In this document: positions 1 through 5,695 of the stretch, one piece after another | Position numbering within the stretch: the first letter of the stretch is position 1 | Layout of the letters: each line of letters opens with the position of its first letter | Assembly: GCA_027306845.1 (NCBI GenBank) | Contig: DAHUYY010000021.1 | Span: 1-15,652, forward strand | DNA: 15,652 bases | Direction: 5' to 3' | DNA from: Vulcanimicrobiota bacterium | GTDB lineage: Bacteria > Vulcanimicrobiota > Vulcanimicrobiia > Vulcanimicrobiales > Vulcanimicrobiaceae | Program-made: the position numbers and the translations under genes | The notes under the pieces: generated by a model | Seen by the model: the letters and a program-made list of their open reading frames with translations, nothing else | What the model was told of the DNA's origin: nothing | Database searches by the model: none

Positions 1-1146
1 CTCTTCATAACTCAGCGGGCGATTGTCGAGCGCGCTTGGCAAGCGAAAACCATGTTCGACCAGCGAAAGCTTCCGCGCGCGATCTCCGGGCAACATGCCG
101 TGGACCTGCGGCAGCGAGACGTGCGATTCATCGACGAAAAGCAACCAGTCTTTGGGGAAGAAATCGAGCAAACACCACGGCGTCGATCCGGGCTCGCGCC
201 CCGTCAGGTGGCGCGAGTAATTTTCGATGCCGTTGCAATAGCCGACTTCGCGCAGCATATCGAGATCGTATCGCGTTCGTTGTTCCAAGCGTTGGGCTTC
301 GAGGAGTTTATTCTCTGCGCGCAACGTCGCCAACCGCTCGAGGAGTTCGGCTTCGATACTTGCAATCGCGCGGCGCAGCTTCTCGTCGGGAGTGATGAAG
401 TGCTTCGCTGGAAAAACTAAAAGCTCGTCCTTCGATTCGACGTACTCCCCGGTCATTAAATTTACGACGTTGATCGCTTCGACCGTATCGCCGAAAAATT
501 CTATCCTATGCACGAGCTCTTCCTCGACGCCGACGAGTTCGAGCGTATCGCCGCGCACCCTGAAGGTTCCGCGCACCAAGTTGAGGTCGTTGCGGCGATA
601 TTGCATGTCGACGAGCCGCCGCAGCAGGTAATCGCGATCGATCTCTTCGCCGACGGCGATTCGTTGCGACATCTCCATATAATCCGAGGGCGAGCCGAGG
701 CCGAAGATGCACGAAACCGAGGCGACGATCAGCGTATCCCGCCGCGTCAGCAGCGATTGCGTCGCGGCGTGACGGAGACGTTCGATCTCGTCGTTGATCG
801 ATGAGTCCTTCTCGATATAGGTGTCGGTTGCCGCGACGTACGCCTCTGGTTGGTAGTAATCGAAGTACGAAACGAAATATTCGACTGCGTTTTGCGGAAA
901 AAACTCGCGGAATTCCGCGCAGAGCTGGGCGGCGAGGGTTTTGTTATGGCAGAGCACCAGCGTGGGCTTCCCCACGAGTTCGATCGTTCGGGCCATCGCC
1001 ATCGTTTTTCCGGAGCCGGTAACGCCGAGTAAAGTCTGAATGCGGTCGCCGCGCTCCACACCCGCCGCGAGCGCTGCGGTTGCCGCCGGCTGGTCGCCGG
1101 CGAGCGAGAAGGGCGAGACGAGGCGAAAAGTTCCCTGCAGAGCCAC
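1..1146 (-). CDS. uvrB: UvrABC excinuclease subunit B (UvrB), 5' part, cut by the window edge
   Basis: UvrB is the DNA-damage-verifying helicase-like subunit of nucleotide excision repair. It is loaded by UvrA and recruits UvrC. The visible 382 codons begin FRLVSPFSLAGDQP and carry the Walker A loop GVTGSGKT (about residues 41-48). The UvrB-specific beta-hairpin YFDYYQPEAY with the following DTYIEKDSSINDEI lies near residues 90-120, and the Walker B/DEAD-like FVDESH near 338. The frame leaves the window in VEHGFRLPSALDNRPLSYEE, a stretch found a little past the middle of the family. About 280-300 C-terminal residues, including helicase motifs V-VI and the UvrC-binding domain, should lie outside. 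I chose the GTG at 1146-1144, seven codons before FRLVS, because it fits the family length. It has no clear Shine-Dalgarno site and the frame stays open upstream, so the exact start is less sure. The gene is divergent from prs. Confidence 0.96.
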   Translation of the reverse strand, partial: MALQGTFRLVSPFSLAGDQPAATAALAAGVERGDRIQTLLGVTGSGKTMAMARTIELVGKPTLVLCHNKTLAAQLCAEFREFFPQNAVEYFVSYFDYYQPEAYVAATDTYIEKDSSINDEIERLRHAATQSLLTRRDTLIVASVSCIFGLGSPSDYMEMSQRIAVGEEIDRDYLLRRLVDMQYRRNDLNLVRGTFRVRGDTLELVGVEEELVHRIEFFGDTVEAINVVNLMTGEYVESKDELLVFPAKHFITPDEKLRRAIASIEAELLERLATLRAENKLLEAQRLEQRTRYDLDMLREVGYCNGIENYSRHLTGREPGSTPWCLLDFFPKDWLLFVDESHVSLPQVHGMLPGDRARKLSLVEHGFRLPSALDNRPLSYEE

Positions 1147-1172
1147 TTTGGAAGTGATTCGGCGAGGAGTGG

Positions 1173-1185
1173 GAGCGGCCCGCTC
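1173..1185. repeat. Perfect 6-1-6 inverted repeat in the uvrB-prs spacer
   Basis: GAGCGG-C-CCGCTC is a perfect dyad in the middle of the 79 bp divergent spacer. It could be an operator for either gene or an RNA hairpin in the prs leader. GC-rich DNA produces such short dyads by chance, so the functional reading is weak. Confidence 0.35.
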
Positions 1186-1186
1186 G

Positions 1187-1199
1187 GAACCACACGTTC
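1187..1199. promoter_or_regulatory. Inverted repeat GAAC-CACAC-GTTC upstream of uvrB (possible LexA-like site)
   Basis: The dyad GAAC-N5-GTTC lies about 41 bp upstream of the uvrB start, inside the divergent uvrB/prs spacer. LexA boxes of Bacillota and Actinobacteria have the form GAAC-N4-GTTC, and uvrB is a classic SOS-regulon gene. The spacer here is one base longer than that consensus, so this is a candidate operator only. I see no convincing -10/-35 pair around it. Confidence 0.3.
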
Positions 1200-1225
1200 T
1201 ACCCGCCCGCCCTAGGAGCCATCCC

Positions 1226-2233
1226 TTGAGCACCACGCCTCTCCTGTTCTCCGGAAGTTCGAATCCGCAACTTGCCGAGGCGATCGCCAAGCGCATGAAA
1301 ATCTCGTTGGGCGATGCGCTGGTGACGAAGTTCAAGAACGAAGAGACCCGCATAGAGATTCGCGAGAACGTTCGCGGCGCCGAGGTCTTCGTCGTGCAAT
1401 CGATCTGCAAGGCGCCGAACGGGAACGGGGTGAACGACGCCCTCGTCGAGTTGCTGCTGATGATCGACGCGCTCCGGCGCGCATCGGCGGCACGCATCAC
1501 CGCCGTCGTCCCCTATTACGGGTACGCCAAACAAGATAAGAAAACCAAGCCCCGCGAGCCGATCTCGGCGAAAGTCGTCGCGAATTTGCTCAAAACCACG
1601 GGCACCAAACGCGTGGTAACGATGGATCTCCATGCGGCGCAGATCCAGGGCTTCTTCGATATCCCGGTCGACAATTTGATGGCGATGCCGACCCTCTGTA
1701 ACTACCTCAAGCGCGAAGGGCTCAGCGACGACCGTATCGTCGTCGTCTCACCCGACGCCGGCGGCGTCCACCGCGCCGAACTCTTCGCCAAGCGCCTCAA
1801 CGCTTCGCTCGCGATCGTCTTCAAGCGTCGCCCGCAACCCGATGTCTCGGAGGTTACCGATATCGTCGGCGACGTCAAGGGCAAGATCGCGGTGATCGTC
1901 GACGATATGATCTCCACCGGCGGAACGCTTGCTAAGGCTGCCGAAGCAATAAAGGCACGCGGAGCGACGAGCGTGCAAACGGTTGCGACGCACGGGCTTT
2001 TTGCAGATAACGCCATCGAGGTTCTCACGAACTCCGTTATCGAACGCGTCATCATTACCGATACCATTCCCATCCTGCAACCCGCAGGCGAAAAATTTAT
2101 CCAACTCTCGATCGCGCAGACATTCGCCGATGCGATCGGTCGCATTACCACCAACCGTTCGGTCTCCGAACTCTTCAGCGTCGAGGAAATCAAACTCGAT
2201 GCGAACTTCGTAGAATCCATCACCGTTTCTTAA
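1226..2233 (+). CDS. prs: Ribose-phosphate pyrophosphokinase (PRPP synthase, class I)
   Basis: The enzyme transfers pyrophosphate from ATP to ribose 5-phosphate, making PRPP for purine, pyrimidine, histidine, tryptophan and NAD synthesis. The 335-residue protein has the family landmarks in order: FSGSSNPQLAEAIA at the N-terminus, ENVRGAEVFVVQS, PYYGYAKQDKK with REPISAK (ATP/catalytic loop region), MDLHAAQIQGFFDIPVDNL, the flexible catalytic loop KRRPQPDVSEV, and the PRPP-binding loop VIVDDMISTGGTL near residue 230. A few extra residues (APNGNGVND) sit where Bacillus has DPVNEN. The start is TTG at 1226, preceded by AGGAG with a 7 bp spacer. An ATG-initiated frame opens at 1040 but runs back through the uvrB 5' end and adds non-family sequence, so I reject it. 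It is followed 32 bp later by rplY and is probably co-transcribed with it. Confidence 0.97.
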   Translation: MSTTPLLFSGSSNPQLAEAIAKRMKISLGDALVTKFKNEETRIEIRENVRGAEVFVVQSICKAPNGNGVNDALVELLLMIDALRRASAARITAVVPYYGYAKQDKKTKPREPISAKVVANLLKTTGTKRVVTMDLHAAQIQGFFDIPVDNLMAMPTLCNYLKREGLSDDRIVVVSPDAGGVHRAELFAKRLNASLAIVFKRRPQPDVSEVTDIVGDVKGKIAVIVDDMISTGGTLAKAAEAIKARGATSVQTVATHGLFADNAIEVLTNSVIERVIITDTIPILQPAGEKFIQLSIAQTFADAIGRITTNRSVSELFSVEEIKLDANFVESITVS

Positions 2234-2265
2234 AGAAACGCCCCCACGAGAAAGCAGAGGAACCC

Positions 2266-2916
2266 ATGCCTACCAAAGTCCACGTTCTCCCCGTTGAACC
2301 CCGCGAAACGACGGGGACCTCCTCGGCGTCTGCGTTGCGCGCAAAAGGGATGGTGCCTGCGGTTCTTTACGGACACGGCGACGCGCCCCGTCACCTCTCG
2401 ATGGAAGGCCGCGCATTTGAAGATCTTGCCGCGCGTCATGAAACGAGCGGCGTTCTTACGCTGGTTCACGCAGGCAAGACGATCGACACCGCGTTGTTAC
2501 GTGCCGTTCAGCGCCACCCGGTAACGCGCCGCGTCATTCACGTCGATTTTCAACGCGTCGGCCTCAACGAGGCGGTCACCGCACGCGTGCCGATCGCTAC
2601 GGTCGGTGTTGCACCGGGCGTCAAAGAATTCGGCGGCGTTATGGATCTGCTCTCGCACCATATCGAGATCGAAGGCCCCGCCGACCAACTCCCCGAGCAT
2701 ATCGATATCGATGTCAGCGAGCTCGGCGTTCACCGTCACATTAGCGCCGGCGACGTCAAGCTGCCGAAGGGCTTTCGCCTCGTCACGACGCCCGACACCG
2801 TGCTCATTACGGTGGAAGCCTCGAAGACGGCGCGTCAGGTCGAAGAGAGCGCGACCGCCCCGCAAGAGCAACTCGAACCCGAAGTGCTCGGGCAAAAGAG
2901 CGAGATTAAAGCATAA
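2266..2916 (+). CDS. rplY: 50S ribosomal protein L25, general stress protein Ctc form (two-domain)
   Basis: L25/Ctc/TL5 binds the loop E region of 5S rRNA in the central protuberance of the large subunit. At 216 residues this is the long Ctc/TL5 form. The N-terminal domain (about 1-95) contains GMVPAVLYGHGDAP and the RVIHVDFQRV strand. The C-terminal beta-domain (about 100-185) contains VPIATVGVAPGVKEFGGVMD and the HHIEIEGPADQLPEHIDIDV segment typical of TL5. A short acidic, disordered tail follows. ATG at 2266 has AGAGG five bases upstream. The prs-rplY-pth order matches the prs-ctc-pth cluster of many Gram-positive bacteria. The stop TAA at 2914-2916 overlaps an in-frame ATA of the following pth frame. 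Confidence 0.96.
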   Translation: MPTKVHVLPVEPRETTGTSSASALRAKGMVPAVLYGHGDAPRHLSMEGRAFEDLAARHETSGVLTLVHAGKTIDTALLRAVQRHPVTRRVIHVDFQRVGLNEAVTARVPIATVGVAPGVKEFGGVMDLLSHHIEIEGPADQLPEHIDIDVSELGVHRHISAGDVKLPKGFRLVTTPDTVLITVEASKTARQVEESATAPQEQLEPEVLGQKSEIKA

Positions 2917-3494
2917 GCAACCGGAGCGAAGCGCCCAGCCTGATCGTCGGGCTGGGCAATCCCGGCAAAGAGTACGAGGCGACGCGCCACAACGTCGGCT
3001 TCGAGATCGTCGACGAATTAGCGCGGCGATTCGGCGTGACGAGTTGGCGCAAAAAAGATCAGGCCCACCAAGCCCTCGTGCGCGAGCGCAACGTACTGCT
3101 CGTAAAGCCGACCTCGTTTATGAATTTAAGCGGCGTTCCGCTGCGCTTGATTGCGTCGTGGTATCGCACGCCGCCCGAACGAATTCTCGTCATCAGCGAC
3201 GACATGGATCTCCCGCTCGGCCGCCTGCGCATGCGCGCTTCGGGTGGGCACGGGGGGCATAACGGCTTGCGTTCGATCATCGGTACGATCGGCGATCGAT
3301 TCGCGCGCCTGCGCGTCGGCGTCGGCCGCCCGGAGGATGGCGACAGCATCGATTACGTCCTCGGTGCATTCCCGGTCTCGCAGCGCGAGACGCTCGCGCG
3401 CGTTATCGTCGCGGCTGCCGATGGGGCCGAACGCTGGCTCGCCGAGGGCACCGAGCGTACGTTGCCGAGCGTTAACGCGTTTCGCGCCGACTAA
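2913..3494 (+). CDS. pth: Peptidyl-tRNA hydrolase (Pth), start codon not canonical
   Basis: Pth cleaves the ester bond of peptidyl-tRNAs dropped by ribosomes, which recycles tRNA. The family signature is complete: LIVGLGNPGKEYEATRHNVGF carries the catalytic Asn and His. VLLVKPTSFMNLSG, the catalytic Asp in ISDDMDLPLG, and GGHGGHNGLRSI with the substrate-binding Asn follow, then FARLRVGVGRP. The frame is open only from 2910, after a stop at 2907-2909, and has no ATG, GTG or TTG before the conserved N-terminus. Two starts remain. ATA at 2913 overlaps the rplY stop as ATAA and gives 193 residues, close to the 194 of E. coli Pth. CTG at 2940 gives 184 residues, with CGGAG 13 bases upstream. I list the ATA start because its geometry is that of an ATGA overlap with one base changed. 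The GTG at 3036 would remove the catalytic Asn and His. Identity is secure; the start is not. Confidence 0.9.
   Translation: MSNRSEAPSLIVGLGNPGKEYEATRHNVGFEIVDELARRFGVTSWRKKDQAHQALVRERNVLLVKPTSFMNLSGVPLRLIASWYRTPPERILVISDDMDLPLGRLRMRASGGHGGHNGLRSIIGTIGDRFARLRVGVGRPEDGDSIDYVLGAFPVSQRETLARVIVAAADGAERWLAEGTERTLPSVNAFRAD
2933..2957 (+). promoter_or_regulatory. Perfect 8 bp stem-loop over the pth start region
   Basis: GCCCAGCC (2933-2940) pairs perfectly with GGCTGGGC (2950-2957) around a 9-base loop. The 5' arm ends on the first base of the candidate CTG start, and the 3' arm is the GLG codons of Pth. There is no T-run after it, so it is not a terminator. In the rplY-pth mRNA it could limit initiation at pth. 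It may also be partly fortuitous, since its 3' arm is conserved coding sequence. Confidence 0.45.
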
Positions 3495-3547
3495 ACCGGC
3501 GCGCATCACTGCCGATTCCCTAGAGTAGAGGGGGGAATAGATCGCAC

Positions 3548-4228
3548 GTGAACGGACGAACATTTTCGGGTACGACCTTCGTACTGCGCTGCGATCGCGA
3601 GACCGCGGATTCCGGGAATGCGACGCTCTTCGCCGATATCGACGTTTTGCGCGACGAAGGCATCGCCGCCGTCATCGTCGCTCCCGACGCACCGAGCGCG
3701 CGTTCGCTGGTCATGCGGATGAATCTCTCGCACAACCGCGCCGTCGGCGTCACCGGTGCCGATGGAGCGCTCTTGCCGCGGGCTGCCGACGGCGTCGGAG
3801 CCGTACAACCCGAGGTGCTGCTCGCTCTGCTCGAAGCCGGTTTCGTACCGATCGTCGAACCGATGGCCTACGCTCCAATCGCCGCGCGGGAAGAGTCGGT
3901 CGAGGCCGATGAGGTCGCTCGGGCGATCGGCGTCGCGCTACGGGCATCGCGAGCGATCTTCTTCCATCGCGCCGGAGCGATTGCAAACCCGCTTACCCAC
4001 GATCCGATCGCGGAACTTACCGCCGCCGAAGCGCTCGCGTTCGCCGACGACGATCGCTTCGCACCCGACATTCGCGCGACGATGCGCGCCGCCGCTCGCG
4101 GCGTACGCGGCGGCATCGGGGCTGCCGAGATCTGCGATGGTCGGATCGCGCATGCAGCGGTCATCGAGCTCTTGACCGAGCAACATTTGGGCACGCGCGT
4201 TACCGGCGGAGTCGTACTCGCAGCATAA
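3548..4228 (+). CDS. Acetylglutamate-kinase-like protein, probably inactive (amino acid kinase fold)
   Basis: The 226 residues follow the ArgB order. NRAVGVTGADGAL (63-75) resembles the ArgB GLSGKDG segment. VQPEVLLALLEAGFVPIVEP (86-105) matches the stretch before the NAG site. ESVEADEVARAIGVAL (116-131) matches YNINAD-VA. ICDGRIAHAAVIELL-TEQHLGT (195-215) matches the C-terminal IIDGR-PHALL-ELFT-GIGT. Catalytic features are missing. The N-terminal Lys-Gly-Gly loop is VLRCDRE, the HGGGP loop is VIVAPDAPS, the NAG-binding Asn is Glu119, and the Lys217-equivalent is Asp174. Some 60 residues of the usual length (about 290) are lost between the second beta strand and helix C. No frameshift is seen and the frame looks maintained. 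GTG at 3548 has the purine run AGAGGGGG about 12 bases upstream. It lies 53 bp after pth, before a terminator, with no arginine gene nearby. A regulatory or binding role is possible but is inference. Confidence 0.7.
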   Translation: MNGRTFSGTTFVLRCDRETADSGNATLFADIDVLRDEGIAAVIVAPDAPSARSLVMRMNLSHNRAVGVTGADGALLPRAADGVGAVQPEVLLALLEAGFVPIVEPMAYAPIAAREESVEADEVARAIGVALRASRAIFFHRAGAIANPLTHDPIAELTAAEALAFADDDRFAPDIRATMRAAARGVRGGIGAAEICDGRIAHAAVIELLTEQHLGTRVTGGVVLAA

Positions 4229-4230
4229 AC

Positions 4231-4272
4231 AGGGCGGGCACCGAAGCAACGCTCGGCGCCCGCCCTTGTTTT
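4231..4272 (+). terminator. Strong intrinsic terminator after the ArgB-like gene
   Basis: The arms AGGGCGGGC-A-CCGA (4231-4244) and TCGG-C-GCCCGCCCT (4253-4266) pair with a single mismatch around an 8-base loop, and TGTTTT follows. It begins 2 bp after the stop at 4228 and ends the prs-rplY-pth-argB-like unit. The same stem could also act on transcripts of the convergent S53 gene ending at 4295, but on that strand only GTTTA follows, so termination there should be weaker. Confidence 0.88.
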
Positions 4273-4294
4273 CGCGCGTCGTACGTGCGGGTCG

Positions 4295-5545
4295 TTAGAG
4301 CCCCGCGACGCCGTTTGGCGTACCGACGCCGGTCGGTCCGTCGTAGCCTACCTCGGCATTGCAGACATAGGCGTAGGTGCAGGTACCGTTGCTTCCCGAC
4401 GTCACGTCGTTAAAGTCGGCGGTATGCGAGTACGGATAGGATCCGTAGACGACCGACGAAGCGTTTCCGGCGAGTGCGTACGCCGACGCAATCATGGGGC
4501 TCGCAACGCTGGTTCCACCGAAGACGAGCCAGCCGGTATTCCGTTTCGAACCATAGCTGTCGTAGACTGCGACGCCGGTGTTCGGATCGGCGTCCGCCGA
4601 GACATCGTTATTGGTGCGATTCGGGCAGGCAAAGACCGATCCGCTCTGCCACGACGGCTTCGCAACGTAGGCGCTGCATCCGCTGCCGCTTCCGCTCCAT
4701 ACCGTCTCGCTCCAGCCGCGTGCGTTACTCGCCTTGTTCAACGTCGTGCCGCCGACGGCGGTCACGGTTGCATAGGAGGCGGGTTGCTCGGGGCCGGTGC
4801 CGCTGTCGCCGGCGCTCGCGGTAATCGCGATTCCCGGATGGTCGTATGCGGAGTTCGAAGCGTTCGTTTCGCTGCCGCCGTAGCTATTGCTGATCTCGGT
4901 CGCTCCGAGCGACGCGGCGGTATTCACCGCGGTATCGAGATCGCTATTCGACGCGCTGCTCGCTTCGACGAGCAAGATATGACAGTTGGGGCAGACGGCG
5001 GAGACCATATCGAGATCGAGTGAGATCTCTTGCCCCCAACTCGAATTTCCACGCGGATAGCTGCCTTGAACGCCGTTCTGATTCACTTTTTTGAAGCAAC
5101 CATTTGCGGTGGTGCAGGCCGCGATGCCGAATTGCGAACGATAGACGTTGACGTCGTTTTCGGCATTGGGGTCGTCGTAGGCATCGACGATCGCAACGGT
5201 CTGGCCGCTACCGGCGGTCGTTGACGGGAACGAGTACGCCGAGCGCAGATCGCTTGGGCCGTAACCTGCCGGCGTCGACGAGGTGCCGCCCGGGCGGCCC
5301 ATTGCGACGCGCATCGAGGGATCGACCGGCGCGCCGATATCGGTGCGCATTAAGGCGAAGCAGCGCGAGTAGCCGGTCGGAACCGGGCCGCCGCATGATT
5401 CGACGACGTTGCTCGGCAGCGTCGGCTGCGAGGGAAGGGTCGCCGTTGGGGCGAGCGGGGCGATCCCCGAAGATGCGTTCCCCGAACAGGCAGCAAGGGC
5501 TACGAGCGCGGCAACGGCGAGCGCTCGTGAGAAGCGTTGGTACAC
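4295..5545 (-). CDS. Secreted S53-family (sedolisin) serine-carboxyl peptidase, lipoprotein
   Basis: Sedolisins are subtilisin-fold endopeptidases with a Ser-Glu-Asp triad, usually active at acid pH. The 416-residue protein shows Glu173 and Asp177 in SSWGQEISLDLD, the oxyanion-hole Asp247 in ASAGDSG, and Ser346 in FGGTSVASPM. The C-terminal calcium-site motifs DVTSGSNG and GYDGPTGVGTPNG are present. The N-terminus is a lipoprotein signal: basic start, hydrophobic run and lipobox LAAC (Cys20), followed by a Ser/Pro/Thr-rich linker to about residue 50. The segment before the catalytic fold is only about 90 residues, much shorter than the roughly 180-residue propeptide of classic sedolisins. It contains a cysteine-bounded CGGPVPTGYSRC. 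GTG at 5545 has GGAGG 7 bases upstream. The protein is probably anchored outside the inner membrane for protein degradation. It converges on the terminator at 4231-4272. Confidence 0.88.
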   Translation of the reverse strand: MYQRFSRALAVAALVALAACSGNASSGIAPLAPTATLPSQPTLPSNVVESCGGPVPTGYSRCFALMRTDIGAPVDPSMRVAMGRPGGTSSTPAGYGPSDLRSAYSFPSTTAGSGQTVAIVDAYDDPNAENDVNVYRSQFGIAACTTANGCFKKVNQNGVQGSYPRGNSSWGQEISLDLDMVSAVCPNCHILLVEASSASNSDLDTAVNTAASLGATEISNSYGGSETNASNSAYDHPGIAITASAGDSGTGPEQPASYATVTAVGGTTLNKASNARGWSETVWSGSGSGCSAYVAKPSWQSGSVFACPNRTNNDVSADADPNTGVAVYDSYGSKRNTGWLVFGGTSVASPMIASAYALAGNASSVVYGSYPYSHTADFNDVTSGSNGTCTYAYVCNAEVGYDGPTGVGTPNGVAGL

Positions 5546-5695
5546 GTAGTGTCCTCCAGGATATTCAGCAATGAGACGTATTCGAGAGCGCAGCAGAGCG
5601 TTAAGAATACGTTAAGGGCTCAATGCGACAAAACGCTCCTTCCTCCTCTGCGGGAAGGGGCCCATTTTGCCCCAATTCCGCCGAGCGCGGAGGGG
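5546..5695. other. 150 bp spacer between the M48-like and sedolisin genes
   Basis: This is the longest non-coding stretch in the window. It holds the GGAGG ribosome site of the sedolisin gene and the TTAA direct repeat at 5599-5616. A weak hairpin (GGGGC at 5657-5661 with GCCCC at 5669-5673, 7-base loop) might end the M48-like transcript but lacks a proper T-run. No gene is seen in it. Confidence 0.6.
5599..5616 (-). promoter_or_regulatory. 11-bp-phased direct repeat (TTAA-N7-TTAAC) upstream of the sedolisin gene
   Basis: On the minus strand CTTAACG occurs twice, 11 bp apart, about 54-71 bp upstream of the GTG at 5545. Tandem half-sites one helical turn apart are the usual target of OmpR/PhoB-family response regulators. 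The arrangement also fits the CtrA consensus TTAA-N7-TTAAC exactly. CtrA itself is alphaproteobacterial and nothing else here points to that group, so another winged-helix response regulator is the likelier reader. Promoter boxes downstream are not clear. Confidence 0.45.

Noticed and set aside
1040..1225. N-terminal extension of prs from an ATG at 1040
   Set aside because: It runs antisense through the start of uvrB, is not PRPP-synthase-like, and the TTG at 1226 has AGGAG at ideal spacing.
2905..2916. Programmed -1 frameshift from rplY into pth
   Set aside because: The two frames share only a few open bases before the rplY stop and there is no slippery heptamer.
3036..3494. Short pth from GTG 3036
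   Set aside because: It would drop the conserved N-terminal Asn and His, which are clearly encoded upstream in the same frame.
4424..5023. 199-residue ORF on the plus strand inside the sedolisin gene
   Set aside because: It is antisense to a clear S53 catalytic domain, Arg/Gly/Ala-rich and without family resemblance.
5600..5615. A true CtrA site
   Set aside because: The consensus fits, but no other feature supports an alphaproteobacterial origin; it is kept as a generic response-regulator-type repeat.
5657..5673. Hairpin GGGGC-N7-GCCCC as terminator of the M48-like gene
   Set aside because: It has only five base pairs and no T-run on the minus strand, so it is mentioned in the spacer entry only.
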